Part shown: positions 34,190-42,216 of the stretch, piece by piece
Layout: the number at the start of each line of letters is the position of its first letter
Numbering within the stretch: position 1 is the stretch's first letter
NCBI GenBank assembly: GCA_964472195.1
Contig: CAYYJH010000014.1
Coordinates: forward strand, 1-42,216
DNA length: 42,216 nt
Direction of reading: 5' to 3'
From: BS750m-G4 sp964472195
Lineage (GTDB): Bacteria; Bacteroidota; Ignavibacteria; Tepidaquicellales; Tepidaquicellaceae
Notes under the pieces: generated by a model
The model's database searches: none
The model's input: only the letters and a program-made list of their open reading frames with translations
What the model was told of the DNA's origin: nothing
Translations under genes and position numbers: made by a program

Positions 34190-35308
34190 GTGGGGAAAAA
34201 AATTATTGTTTTAGGAGCTGGTTTAGTTGGCAAAGCAATTATTCAAGATCTTACAAAAAATTTTGACGTTACATCTGCTGACATTAATAAAAGGGCTAAG
34301 TTCTTAAATTCTAATGATAATATCCCATCAATTCAAGCAGACCTTTCGAAAAGTGAAACCATCAAATCCATTGTAAAAGATTTTGATCTCGTAGTAGGTG
34401 CATTGCCTGGATTTGTAGGTTATAGCATGATTAAAAATGTTATTGAAGAGGGAAAGGATATTGTTGACATCTCATTTTTTCCTGAAGATCCTTTTACCCT
34501 AAATGAGCTGGCACTAAAACATAATGTAACGGTTATAACAGATTGTGGGGTTGCACCAGGCATGAGCAATATTATTTTAGGTTTTCACAACGAAAGAATG
34601 ATGATTGAGAATTACAAATGTTTTGTTGGAGGTTTACCGTTTAAGAGAGAATGGCCCTTTGAATACAAAGCGGTTTTTTCCCCGATTGATGTAATCGAAG
34701 AATATACAAGACCTGCAAGATTTATAGAAGAAGGAAAGATTGTTGTGAAAGAATCTTTAACTGAACCCGAAATTGTTCATTTTGAAAACATTGGAGAATT
34801 AGAGGCATGGAATTCTGATGGTTTGAGAACACTCATGAAGACAATTAATATCCCGAACATGATAGAAAAAACATTAAGATATCCGGGGACTATCGATTAC
34901 ATAAAGGTTTTAAGAGATTGCGGATTTTTTTCTTATGAAGAGGTTGAAGTGAATAATAATAAAATAAAACCTATTGATTTAACCTCTAAACTTTTATTTC
35001 CAAAATGGGAATTAAAACCTGGCGAAGAAGACTTTACAGTTATGAGAGTAATTGTTGAAGGAAGAGAAAATGGTAATAGAAAGTCGTATGTATATGATTT
35101 ATACGATAAATTTGACCCGGAAACAAAAACAACATCAATGGCGAGAACAACGGGTTATACATGTGCAGCAGCGGTGAATTTACTTATCGAAGGAAATTTC
35201 AGCAGGAAAGGTATTTGCCCACCGGAATATCTTGGAAGTGATGTAGAGAATTATAATTTTATCTTGGATTATTTAAGGGAAAGAGGAGTTGTTTATAAGG
35301 TGACATAA
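34190..35308 (+). CDS. Saccharopine dehydrogenase family enzyme, L-lysine 6-dehydrogenase-like
   Basis: 372 residues. The N-terminal Rossmann motif is IIVLGAGLVGKAIIQDL, followed by VVGALPGFVGYSMIKNVIEEGKDIVDISF and TDCGVAPGMSNIILGF. The C-terminal half has FVGGLPFKREWPFEYKAVFSP, LRYPGTIDYIKVLRDCGFF and SMARTTGYTCAAAVNLL. The order and wording match L-lysine 6-dehydrogenase as I recall it from Geobacillus, which oxidises lysine to a semialdehyde with NAD. Other saccharopine-dehydrogenase-fold enzymes remain possible. The start is GTG at 34190 with AAAGGA upstream. It lies 40 bp after the PiT transporter gene and 86 bp before the S9 peptidase gene. Confidence 0.88.
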   Translation: MGKKIIVLGAGLVGKAIIQDLTKNFDVTSADINKRAKFLNSNDNIPSIQADLSKSETIKSIVKDFDLVVGALPGFVGYSMIKNVIEEGKDIVDISFFPEDPFTLNELALKHNVTVITDCGVAPGMSNIILGFHNERMMIENYKCFVGGLPFKREWPFEYKAVFSPIDVIEEYTRPARFIEEGKIVVKESLTEPEIVHFENIGELEAWNSDGLRTLMKTINIPNMIEKTLRYPGTIDYIKVLRDCGFFSYEEVEVNNNKIKPIDLTSKLLFPKWELKPGEEDFTVMRVIVEGRENGNRKSYVYDLYDKFDPETKTTSMARTTGYTCAAAVNLLIEGNFSRKGICPPEYLGSDVENYNFILDYLRERGVVYKVT

Positions 35309-35394
35309 TATGTAAGTGTGAAGCAATAGTGTGCATACCTGATTGAATTTTTTTATTTTATATCTTTTTATAGATAGTATTTTTAAACTGACTT

Positions 35395-37341
35395 ATGAAT
35401 AAATTATTTGCTTTAATATTAATCCTTATTTTTTGTAATAGTTCTAATTTATTATCGAGTAATAATATATCAGACGGCAATAATTTCATAACAGATGATA
35501 AATATTCACTCGAAAGATACCTTAGTATTAGAGGAGCAGGGAGTCCGGTTTATTCAAATGACGGGATGAAAATTTTTATTAAAACTTCGATTACGGGTAC
35601 TTCTCAAATATGGATGATAGAAAAACCTTTACAGTGGCCTGCCCAAATTACTTATTATCAAAACAGGATAAAATCATACAGCTACTCACCCAGGAAAAAC
35701 CTTATTGTTTTTCAAAAAGATGATGACGGTTCGGAGAGAGATCAAATTTATTTAATGAAACCCGATGGAACCGGTATTATAAATATTACAGATAATGAAG
35801 ACGTAAAGTATCGTTTTGGAGTCTGGAGTGAAACGGATGATGTTTTTTATTATTCATCGAATGAAAGAGAGAAAGCCTATTATGATATTTATTCTTACAA
35901 TTATCAGACCGGGGAGAAGAGTATAATTTATGTAAGTGATGATAAAAATTATCCAAGCAATGTTTCACCCGATGGGAGAAACATGATTATATCAAGGAGT
36001 TATTCTAATTTTGATAATGATCTTTATTTGCTCAATCTTAAAACTGGTGAATTGAAAAAGTTAACAGAATATGGAACTGAGAATGGACCGTCACGCACTT
36101 ATGCAAGAGATTGGAGTAAAGACTCTAAAGGATTTTATTATATTAGTGATTACGGAAGAGATTTTATGAATCTTGGTTATTATGATCTTAGTCGAAAAGT
36201 CTTTACCTATATCGATGAAATACCTGATAAGGAGTTTATAATTAAAACAGAATATCTTAACAAAGATGTAACAAAGGTTGAGTTTTCCAAAGATAGATCA
36301 TTAGTTGCTTATGTATTAAATTATAATGGGATAGATGAAATTGTAATAATAGATTTATTAAACAAAAAAGAAATACAAGTACCGGAAAAAATTAAAAGTT
36401 GTAATATTAGATCATTTGTATTTTCTAACGATGGAAAAAAAATGCTCATAGCTTATAATAATTATAAATCTCCAACTATCATATCTCAGTATGAAATTAC
36501 TACAGGAAGTTTTGAACAATTAACGCGTCCTTCTTTATTTGGGATTTCAGAAGATACATTCGTTGAACCAGAACTTGTAACTATAAAGAGTTTTGATGAC
36601 CTTGAAATATCAGGGTTTTTATATCTTCCGCTTGGTGCTAAAAAAAATTCGAACTTTCCATGTATTATTAGCATTCACGGTGGTCCGGAAAGTCAATCGA
36701 AAATAGGATTTAATTCTTTATACCAATATTTTCTCAGCAGGGGATATGCAGTTTTAGCTCCGAATGTAAGAGGTTCAAGAGGTAAAGGTAAATATTTCAC
36801 AAGTCTTGATAACAAAAGGTTAAGAGAAAATTCAGTTGCTGATATTGCTGAATTCACAAAATATCTTATATCGACCGGGTATATTAATAAGGAGAAGATA
36901 ATCGTAATGGGCGGGAGTTACGGAGGTTATATGACATTAGCATGTTTGACATTATACCCGGAACTCTTTGCTGCAGGTATAAGCAGGGTAGGAATTTCGA
37001 ATTTCATAACCTTCTTATCAAATACAGCAGATTACAGACGAGCAAATCGAGAAGCAGAATATGGAAGTCTATCGTATGATTTTGGTTTCTTAGAAAGTAT
37101 CTCACCGATAAATAAAGTCGATAGAATTAAAGCACCTCTTTTATTAATTCATGGGGAAAATGATCCACGTGTTCCGGTGAGTGAAGCTGAACAAATGTAC
37201 GAAGCAATTAAGTCAAAAGGAGGTGTTGTCGAATTTTTGAAATTTGAGGATGAAGGTCACAGTTTGAGCAGGTCAGATAATAGATTAACAGCTTATAAAA
37301 AAATTGCAGAGTTTATTGATAAATATGTTAAAAAGAAATGA
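35395..37341 (+). CDS. Secreted S9-family prolyl oligopeptidase-like peptidase
   Basis: 648 residues. A signal peptide (hydrophobic through residue about 20) precedes a seven-bladed propeller-like region (about 40-385) with WD40-like phrases such as VSPDGRNMIISRS and ARDWSKDSKGFYYISD. The alpha/beta-hydrolase domain follows: IISIHGGPESQ for the oxyanion hole, Ser508 in MGGSYGGYM, Asp590 in HGENDPRVPV and His622 in EGHSLSR. This triad and layout match S9 acyl-aminoacyl or dipeptidyl peptidases that clip short peptides in the periplasm. It is convergent with the AlbA_2 gene. Confidence 0.93.
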   Translation: MNKLFALILILIFCNSSNLLSSNNISDGNNFITDDKYSLERYLSIRGAGSPVYSNDGMKIFIKTSITGTSQIWMIEKPLQWPAQITYYQNRIKSYSYSPRKNLIVFQKDDDGSERDQIYLMKPDGTGIINITDNEDVKYRFGVWSETDDVFYYSSNEREKAYYDIYSYNYQTGEKSIIYVSDDKNYPSNVSPDGRNMIISRSYSNFDNDLYLLNLKTGELKKLTEYGTENGPSRTYARDWSKDSKGFYYISDYGRDFMNLGYYDLSRKVFTYIDEIPDKEFIIKTEYLNKDVTKVEFSKDRSLVAYVLNYNGIDEIVIIDLLNKKEIQVPEKIKSCNIRSFVFSNDGKKMLIAYNNYKSPTIISQYEITTGSFEQLTRPSLFGISEDTFVEPELVTIKSFDDLEISGFLYLPLGAKKNSNFPCIISIHGGPESQSKIGFNSLYQYFLSRGYAVLAPNVRGSRGKGKYFTSLDNKRLRENSVADIAEFTKYLISTGYINKEKIIVMGGSYGGYMTLACLTLYPELFAAGISRVGISNFITFLSNTADYRRANREAEYGSLSYDFGFLESISPINKVDRIKAPLLLIHGENDPRVPVSEAEQMYEAIKSKGGVVEFLKFEDEGHSLSRSDNRLTAYKKIAEFIDKYVKKK

Positions 37342-37368
37342 ATGAAAAATTTTTATTGTTTCTCATTG

Positions 37369-38010
37369 TTAAGCTAATGTGAAGAATTCCATGTTGTCGT
37401 AATAGTGATGCCGGATTACATCTGCTCTTACAAGATTTACTAAAGTTCTGCTTGCCCTTCTTTCCGAGATGTTCACAAGTTTTTTAAATCCTTTCACAGT
37501 TATTCTATCATTTTCTTCAAGAAATTCGAAGAGAGCTTTCTCTATCTTTCCAACGGTTATTTTTAAAGGTTTTGAATTATTGTTAGAGTTTTTCAAAATG
37601 TTAATAGTTTCTTTCGAGGCTGAGATACTCTTATCATTATATCTAACGTATACTTTTTTTTGTTCAGTGTTATCATCGATAATAATTCTATGTGGTTTTT
37701 TGTTGCTTTCTTTAATTGAAACTACTACGACGTCGACGTTCTTAATGCAGATAATTTCTGATGAATATTCTATCTCAGGTTCACAGTAGAATTGGGCAGC
37801 AGTTTTTATGAGTTCCAATTCTCCTTTCTCACTTTCGACTCCAATAATTTTTCTGTCATCATCGACTCCAAACAAAATGTATCCGCCTTTAGAATTTGCA
37901 AAAGCTGTCATCTCTTTAGCAATTTTTATTGGGGAAGAGAATTTTCTCTTAAACTCAACATTTGAATTCTCACCTTCTTCAATAAGTTTGTAGAGTTCGA
38001 CTAAATACAT
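37369..38010 (-). CDS. AlbA_2/Schlafen-type ATP-binding domain protein with winged helix
   Basis: 213 residues. The N-terminal half is an AlbA_2 (Schlafen-type) domain: EGENSNVEFKRKFSSP, IAKEMTAFANSKGGYILFGVDDD, and the strand VYVRYNDKSISAS. The C-terminal part (about 150-213) resembles a winged helix (VKGFKKLVNISERRASRTLVNLVRADVI). Such proteins are usually annotated as putative transcriptional regulators or ATP-dependent accessory proteins, and some belong to defence or mobile loci. Nothing nearby points to those. The start ATG fits the conserved N-terminus. The gene reads toward S9 and away from ruvX, separated by about 110 bp. Confidence 0.85.
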   Translation of the reverse strand: MYLVELYKLIEEGENSNVEFKRKFSSPIKIAKEMTAFANSKGGYILFGVDDDRKIIGVESEKGELELIKTAAQFYCEPEIEYSSEIICIKNVDVVVVSIKESNKKPHRIIIDDNTEQKKVYVRYNDKSISASKETINILKNSNNNSKPLKITVGKIEKALFEFLEENDRITVKGFKKLVNISERRASRTLVNLVRADVIRHHYYDNMEFFTLA

Positions 38011-38121
38011 TATTAGAATATTACGTTTGAAAAATTTATTCTTTTAAATCCTCTTTCGATATAATTTGCTTGTATTTGAGCTAATAAGATGTTTAAAGCA
38101 AATGTTTGTTATTTGTTAAAA

Positions 38122-38568
38122 TTAATTTCTACGGGCTAAACTGTCCAGATAATCCTGGAGTATTATTTGTGCTGCTGTGCTGTCAACAAGTCCTTTGTTT
38201 TGTCTTTTTTTCATTTTGAGTCCTGATGATATTATACTTTGCTTTGCCAGATTACTGGTGAGTCTTTCATCAAATAAATCAACGGATATTGTTAACGAAT
38301 TCTTTTGAAGTATATTCTCAAGCTTTTGTTTGAATTTTTCGACTGCAATTGTTTGTGATGTTTTCTTGGATTTAAGATTTAATGGATATCCTAAAATGAT
38401 TTTGGATATTTTTTCCTGTTTGATCAATGATAGTAATTTAATAAACAGATTATTATCATTATATAGAAAATCTCTTGAGAAGGAATATTTTTTATTTTCA
38501 TCACTGACAGCTATACCAACTCTCCTCAAACCATAATCAATACCAAGATATTTGGTCTTATCTAGCAA
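38122..38568 (-). CDS. ruvX: RuvX/YqgF-type Holliday junction resolvase-like nuclease
   Basis: 148 residues, the normal size. It has the RNase H-like fold: GIDYGLRRVGIAVSDE with the first catalytic Asp, IILGYPLNLK, DERLTSNLA with the middle acidic residue, and GLVDSTAAQIILQDYL with the last Asp. The family matures 16S rRNA ends and/or resolves junctions. The start is TTG at 38568, three codons before the conserved strand; no ATG or GTG was found close by. It sits in a minus-strand group pgsA-HU-ruvX. Confidence 0.92.
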   Translation of the reverse strand: MLDKTKYLGIDYGLRRVGIAVSDENKKYSFSRDFLYNDNNLFIKLLSLIKQEKISKIILGYPLNLKSKKTSQTIAVEKFKQKLENILQKNSLTISVDLFDERLTSNLAKQSIISSGLKMKKRQNKGLVDSTAAQIILQDYLDSLARRN

Positions 38569-38605
38569 TAATTTTCAATGTAATTCAATTCTGTTCTTTG
38601 CAGAA

Positions 38606-38977
38606 CTAATCATCCATTTTTTCTTTCAAGAAGTTCTTGAGTATCTTCCCGGGTTTGAAATGCATTTTCCTTCTTCCGGGTACGTATACGAATTCTCCGG
38701 TTTTTAAATTTCTTGCTTTTGGTTTCGGCTTTGTTTTCTTGACTTCGAAGACTCCGAAATCTCTTATCTCGATCCTGTTTACTGGGTCTGCTGACATTAT
38801 CAATTCTCGTAGTGATTCAAAAAGTGAGTCAACAATTAATTTTTTTGATATTCTTTTACCGGATAATTTCATTTCAATTTTCTCTTCGACATCTTTTCGT
38901 GTTAATGTTTTCACTCTTTCCGGTCTTGGTTTTTTTGTTTGTCCCAGACCTGGGTTTGTGATTTCATTATTTTCCAT
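38606..38977 (-). CDS. HU/IHF-family DNA-binding protein with N-terminal extension
   Basis: 123 residues, longer than the 90-residue HU core because of a basic N-terminal tail (about 1-25, KKPRPERVK). The core begins LTRKDVEEKIEMKLS and ends with the DNA-gripping arm RNLKTGEFVYVPGRRKMHFKPGK. HU/IHF proteins bend and compact DNA. The start ATG has AGGAG about 10 bases upstream. It overlaps the 3' end of pgsA by 11 bases, so they are translationally close. Confidence 0.93.
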   Translation of the reverse strand: MENNEITNPGLGQTKKPRPERVKTLTRKDVEEKIEMKLSGKRISKKLIVDSLFESLRELIMSADPVNRIEIRDFGVFEVKKTKPKPKARNLKTGEFVYVPGRRKMHFKPGKILKNFLKEKMDD

Positions 38978-39524
38978 GATTTTTTTCTCCTTTTATTTTT
39001 ATGAATCTAATTAAATATAAATACGATGAAAACAATATTAAAGTTGTGGAAATATAGTAAAGAAAACTGTTTATATTAGATAAAAGTTCATTGTTAAATA
39101 CTGAAAACAATAATATTAATCCGATACTGAATACAGCTAACTTACCGGGGTAATTAGACATCAATGTGATTTTCTTTTTATTCTTTAAATAAATTCCAAA
39201 AGATAAAATTAATAAATCTCTAAGTATTACAATCAAGAAAAACCATGTTGGAATAAGTCCTTTAAAATAAATAATTAATGCGATAATTACTACTGATATT
39301 TTATCTGCAAGTGGATCAATAATCTTACCAAGTTCTGTTACCTGATTAAGCCTTCTGGCAATATATCCATCTGAAAGATCAGTAACATACATTAATAACA
39401 ATAAGAATATAATAATTGTATTACTTTTTTCAAATTGATAAATAAGAAGATAACCAACCGGTATAATTAGTATGATTCTAAAAATTGATAAAAGGTTAGG
39501 TATATAAAATATTTCTTTATTCAT
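38967..39524 (-). CDS. pgsA: CDP-alcohol phosphatidyltransferase, PgsA-like
   Basis: 185 residues with four to five membrane helices. The CDP-alcohol signature D-G-x2-A-R-x8-G-x3-D-x3-D is complete in DLSDGYIARRLNQV and GKIIDPLADK. PgsA transfers phosphatidyl from CDP-diacylglycerol to glycerol-3-phosphate, the committed step to phosphatidylglycerol. Other CDP-alcohol transferases share the motif, so the exact alcohol is inferred from size and N-terminal IPNLLSIFRIILI. It is divergent from the cysteine desulfurase gene and overlaps the HU gene. Confidence 0.88.
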   Translation of the reverse strand: MNKEIFYIPNLLSIFRIILIIPVGYLLIYQFEKSNTIIIFLLLLMYVTDLSDGYIARRLNQVTELGKIIDPLADKISVVIIALIIYFKGLIPTWFFLIVILRDLLILSFGIYLKNKKKITLMSNYPGKLAVFSIGLILLFSVFNNELLSNINSFLYYISTTLILFSSYLYLIRFIKIKGEKNHGK

Positions 39525-39649
39525 TAAATAATTATTTGATGTCTGCCTACTCTTCTCAAAGTTAATATAAAAAATTAAATGTTTAAAAAAACCGTATAAT
39601 ATAGTTTGAAAAAAAGTTATATTTGTTAAATTTCATAAGAAGAGTTAAA

Positions 39650-40798
39650 ATGAATAAGATTTATTTTGACAATGCGGCAACGACCAAGATTGCACCCGAA
39701 GTTTATGAAGCTATGCTTCCTTATTTAAAAGATAATTTCGGTAATGCTTCATCAATTCACACCTTTGGTAAAACTGCAAAAGTAATACTCGAAGATGCAA
39801 GAGACCTGATCGCTGATTATCTCGGAGCGAAGCCAAAAGAAATATTCTTTACGAGTGGTGGAACGGAATCAAATAACTTTGCAATCAAGGGTTTATCTTT
39901 CAGATTTTTGGATTCCGATAAAAATCATATCATAACAACTACCATTGAACATTCTGCAGTTATCGAGATTGTAAATTATTTAAAAGATAGATTCGGATTC
40001 GGAGTTTCCTTTGTAAAACCGGATAGGAATGGAAATATAACTCCAGATGTGATTAGAGATGAAATCAAACCGGAAACATTTCTTATTTCGGTAATGCATT
40101 CTAATAACGAGATAGGTGTGATAAACGACATCTATTCTTTGTCTGGATTAGCTCATGAAAAGGAAATTTATTTTCATACTGATACCGTGCAGAGCGTAGG
40201 TAAAACTGAATTAAGTTTAAAGAACCTAAATGTTCACTTTGCAACTTTATCAGCACACAAATTTTACGGACCTAAAGGAGTTGGCATTATTTACATAAAA
40301 GAAGGAACGATTGTTGATAAATTTATTCACGGGGGAGGGCAGGAAAGGAACACGAGGGGCGGTACAGAAAACATCGCTGGCATAGTTGGTTTGATGAAAG
40401 CTGTGGAACTGCTGAAAATGAATTTTTCAAAGGACATAGACCATTACTTAAAACTCAAGCACTATCTAATTAAAAATCTAAAAGAAGCATTTAAAGGAAA
40501 TATTATATTCAATTCCCGTGAGGAAAAATCGCTTCCAAACATAGTAAACGTTTCTTTCAAACCTGATAAATTTAATTTTGACCCGGAGATGCTTTTAATT
40601 ATGCTTGACTTAAAGGGTATAGCAGCTTCGAGTGGTTCTGCCTGTACGTCAGGTTCGATAAAACCGTCGAGGGTTTTACTGGAAATGGGAAGAGATGAGC
40701 GAACAGCCCTTTCATCTTTGAGAATATCATTCGGGAGGTATAACACACTCGATGAAATTAACTACTTCATGTCTTCTCTGAAAGAAATAATAAAATAG
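39650..40798 (+). CDS. Cysteine desulfurase, NifS/IscS family
   Basis: 382 residues from the ATG at 39650; an in-frame TTG at 39623 adds nine unconserved residues and is not preferred because the conserved MNKIYFDNAATTK begins at the ATG. The PLP lysine is Lys204 in SAHKFYGPKG, and the active-site cysteine is Cys332 in SSGSACTSGS. The length of the Cys loop fits the group I (NifS/IscS) enzymes, which take sulfur from cysteine for Fe-S clusters and tRNA thiolation. No iscU or nifU is adjacent. A divergent promoter with pgsA lies upstream. Confidence 0.95.
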   Translation: MNKIYFDNAATTKIAPEVYEAMLPYLKDNFGNASSIHTFGKTAKVILEDARDLIADYLGAKPKEIFFTSGGTESNNFAIKGLSFRFLDSDKNHIITTTIEHSAVIEIVNYLKDRFGFGVSFVKPDRNGNITPDVIRDEIKPETFLISVMHSNNEIGVINDIYSLSGLAHEKEIYFHTDTVQSVGKTELSLKNLNVHFATLSAHKFYGPKGVGIIYIKEGTIVDKFIHGGGQERNTRGGTENIAGIVGLMKAVELLKMNFSKDIDHYLKLKHYLIKNLKEAFKGNIIFNSREEKSLPNIVNVSFKPDKFNFDPEMLLIMLDLKGIAASSGSACTSGSIKPSRVLLEMGRDERTALSSLRISFGRYNTLDEINYFMSSLKEIIK

Positions 40799-40907
40799 TC
40801 TTAACAGCATGGAAGCGGGTGAGCTTTGTATCGGAATTTTTGAGTTTTAGTTTTTTATTATGATGAGTATATATTTACTTTCTTAAAATTCCAAATTAAT
40901 AATATTC

Positions 40908-41918
40908 ATGATGCAGGTAAGTTATAGAAACGTAATTTATGCTTGCATAGGATTAATAGCTGTTGTATTAATCGGAACTTTCGGGTATTGGGTTATTACG
41001 GAAGAGAATTATTCATTATTCGATTGTTTTTATATGACAATTATTACGATCACAACTATCGGGTACCAGGAAATTCTGGATTTCAGTTCATACAAAGGAG
41101 CCCGGTTGTTCACGATATTTATTGCTTTATTCGGAATTGGATTGTTGACTTATTTCCTGTCAAGTATAGCGGTTATCATTATCGAAGGACACATAAAAGA
41201 AACATTTAAAAAAACAAAAATGGAAAAACGATTAGTCAAATTAAAAAACCACTATATAGTATGTGGTCTTAATAAAAACAGCGAACATCTTGTCGAGGAA
41301 TTGATCTCGACAAAAAGAAATTTTGTCTTAATAGAGAATGATGAAAAAGTCATAGAAGACTTTTTAAAGTTATACCCGTCGTTATACTATATTCAGGGTA
41401 ATGGAAGCAGTGATAACGTTCTCACCAAAGCCGGTATCGAAAAAGCAAAAGGTGTGTTCGCAGCAACGGGGGACGACAATCTGAATCTGGTGATTAGCCT
41501 GTCAGCTAAACGTTTAAACCCTAATGTAAGGGTGCTATCATATTGCTTCGAAAGAAATAATATGGACAAAATAAACCTTGCCGGTGCCGATAAAGTAATT
41601 TCTCCGAACTTTATAGGTGCATTAAGAATGGCATCCGAGATGGTAAGACCGACAGTGACTTCGTTTCTCGATACGATGCTCCGCGATACTGATAAAAATC
41701 TGAGGATTGAGGAAATAAACATTTCCGAGAAGCATTACGGAGAGACGATAGGAAATCTTCGTAAGAAAGAATTCAGCAGCGTGCTTATACTTGCATTGAA
41801 GGAAAAAGACACATGGCTTTATAATCCAAAGGATGACATAGTAATTGGTAAAGATAATACACTTATCATTATGACTACCCCTGAAGACAGAATGAAAATG
41901 GAAAAGGCGTTTTCGTGA
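40908..41918 (+). CDS. Two-TM potassium channel with RCK domains
   Basis: 336 residues. Two membrane helices (about 9-30 and 67-92) flank a pore loop with TITTIGYQEI; the filter reads TIGYQE (Gly52-Tyr53-Gln54), with Gln where the usual second glycine of GYG stands. A TrkA-N/RCK_N domain follows: HYIVCGLNKNSEHLVEEL, YYIQGNGSSDNVLTKAGI and GADKVISPNFIGALRMA. A short RCK_C domain (about 265-336) ends the protein. Such channels are gated by nucleotides or Ca2+ bound to the RCK ring. Its start is the first of two adjacent ATGs. It is 109 bp after the desulfurase gene. Confidence 0.9.
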   Translation: MMQVSYRNVIYACIGLIAVVLIGTFGYWVITEENYSLFDCFYMTIITITTIGYQEILDFSSYKGARLFTIFIALFGIGLLTYFLSSIAVIIIEGHIKETFKKTKMEKRLVKLKNHYIVCGLNKNSEHLVEELISTKRNFVLIENDEKVIEDFLKLYPSLYYIQGNGSSDNVLTKAGIEKAKGVFAATGDDNLNLVISLSAKRLNPNVRVLSYCFERNNMDKINLAGADKVISPNFIGALRMASEMVRPTVTSFLDTMLRDTDKNLRIEEINISEKHYGETIGNLRKKEFSSVLILALKEKDTWLYNPKDDIVIGKDNTLIIMTTPEDRMKMEKAFS

Positions 41919-41950
41919 TACCTTCCTCTTACTTTACTTTCTTTTTTTAT

Positions 41951-42216
41951 GGGTGGCATTGGTAGTGCTAACTAACCTGTTTCTACTTCCCGCTCGCGGG
42001 TCGAACCTTATCATGTTATGCCTAACATTAGTTTTTTTCTGCAGGAGGTATTCCTGACTTGCACTTAAAAGGTGTGGAGATTTTGCTTACCCCACCGTTT
42101 ACGGTGGGGGGAGAGAACGAGAAGTATTGGCTTTAGCCTAAACACTTTTATATATGCTTTGGGCTAAAGCCCGGGTTTTGGGCGTTCTTTCTTCCCTGCC
42201 GTAAACGGCAGGGTAA
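41951..42216. repeat. Diverged third copy of the structured repeat, running off the window
   Basis: It shares several blocks with the 442-bp repeat: GCATTGGTAGTGCT at its start, TAACATTAGT, CCTGACTTGCACTTAAAA, the CCCCACCGT/ACGGTGGGG hairpin at 42090-42109, and GTATTGGCTTTAGCCTAAA. The intervening segments differ, and the 3' part has other palindromes: GGGCT/AGCCC at 42161-42172 and a perfect 9-bp CCCTGCCGT/ACGGCAGGG at 42194-42213. Two locations about 17 kb apart in the same window imply a dispersed, modular family in this genome. Confidence 0.8.

Noticed and set aside
37369..38010. Schlafen-type defence gene
   Set aside because: It is a short AlbA_2 plus winged-helix protein among housekeeping genes, without a nuclease or other defence partner.

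Overview
The window is an AT-rich chromosomal contig, scaffolded across one run of 100 N. It probably comes from the Ignavibacteria/Bacteroidota side of the FCB group. The evidence is indirect: outer-membrane barrels ending in Phe, lipoproteins, a PPK1 cluster of a type I recall from Bacteroidota, a PhoU-fused PiT transporter, a fused formiminotransferase-cyclodeaminase, a CAAAGTTA element that reads as the TAnnTTTG-type -7 box on the other strand, and many TTG/GTG starts. No tRNA, rRNA, CRISPR array or transposase gene is visible.

Layout. (1) 1-4.4 kb, minus strand: envelope genes, namely two lipoproteins and two barrel-like proteins. One of these (3422-4386) is split by the N gap. The 55 bases on each side of the gap are identical, and collapsing them restores one intact frame. 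Its promoter carries TGTCA half-sites exactly 11 bp apart, and the same arrangement recurs at the left edge of the window. (2) 4.6-6.2 kb: an SbcD/Mre11-like nuclease converging on an H-NOX haem gas sensor. (3) 6.7-14.3 kb, plus strand: a signalling operon of CheR, a CheB without receiver, a 1435-residue hybrid kinase with three receivers, a REC-PAS-kinase and a small two-CW protein, closed by a strong terminator. It diverges from H-NOX and has no chemoreceptor, CheA or CheW. (4) 14.6-21 kb: an SdiA-regulated-like lipoprotein, then two tandem paralogues joining a kinase-like periplasmic region to an Omp85-like barrel. (5) 20.9-24.8 kb, minus strand: HD-PycTM protein, SixA-type phosphatase and polyphosphate kinase. 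(6) 24.9-26.2 kb: a gene-free stretch holding an exact 442-bp tandem duplication of a hairpin-rich element; a diverged third copy ends the window. (7) 26.2-42 kb: mostly housekeeping genes: HAD phosphatase, methyltransferase, FTCD, cation/proton antiporter, PiT-PhoU transporter, lysine-dehydrogenase-like enzyme, S9 peptidase, AlbA_2/winged-helix protein, RuvX, HU, PgsA, cysteine desulfurase and a K+ channel.

The most unusual items are the kinase-like/Omp85 pair, the HD-PycTM/SixA/PPK1 operon, the H-NOX-linked CheR/CheB/hybrid-kinase operon, and the phased TGTCA promoter. All functional statements rest on motif reading by eye; no database search was run.
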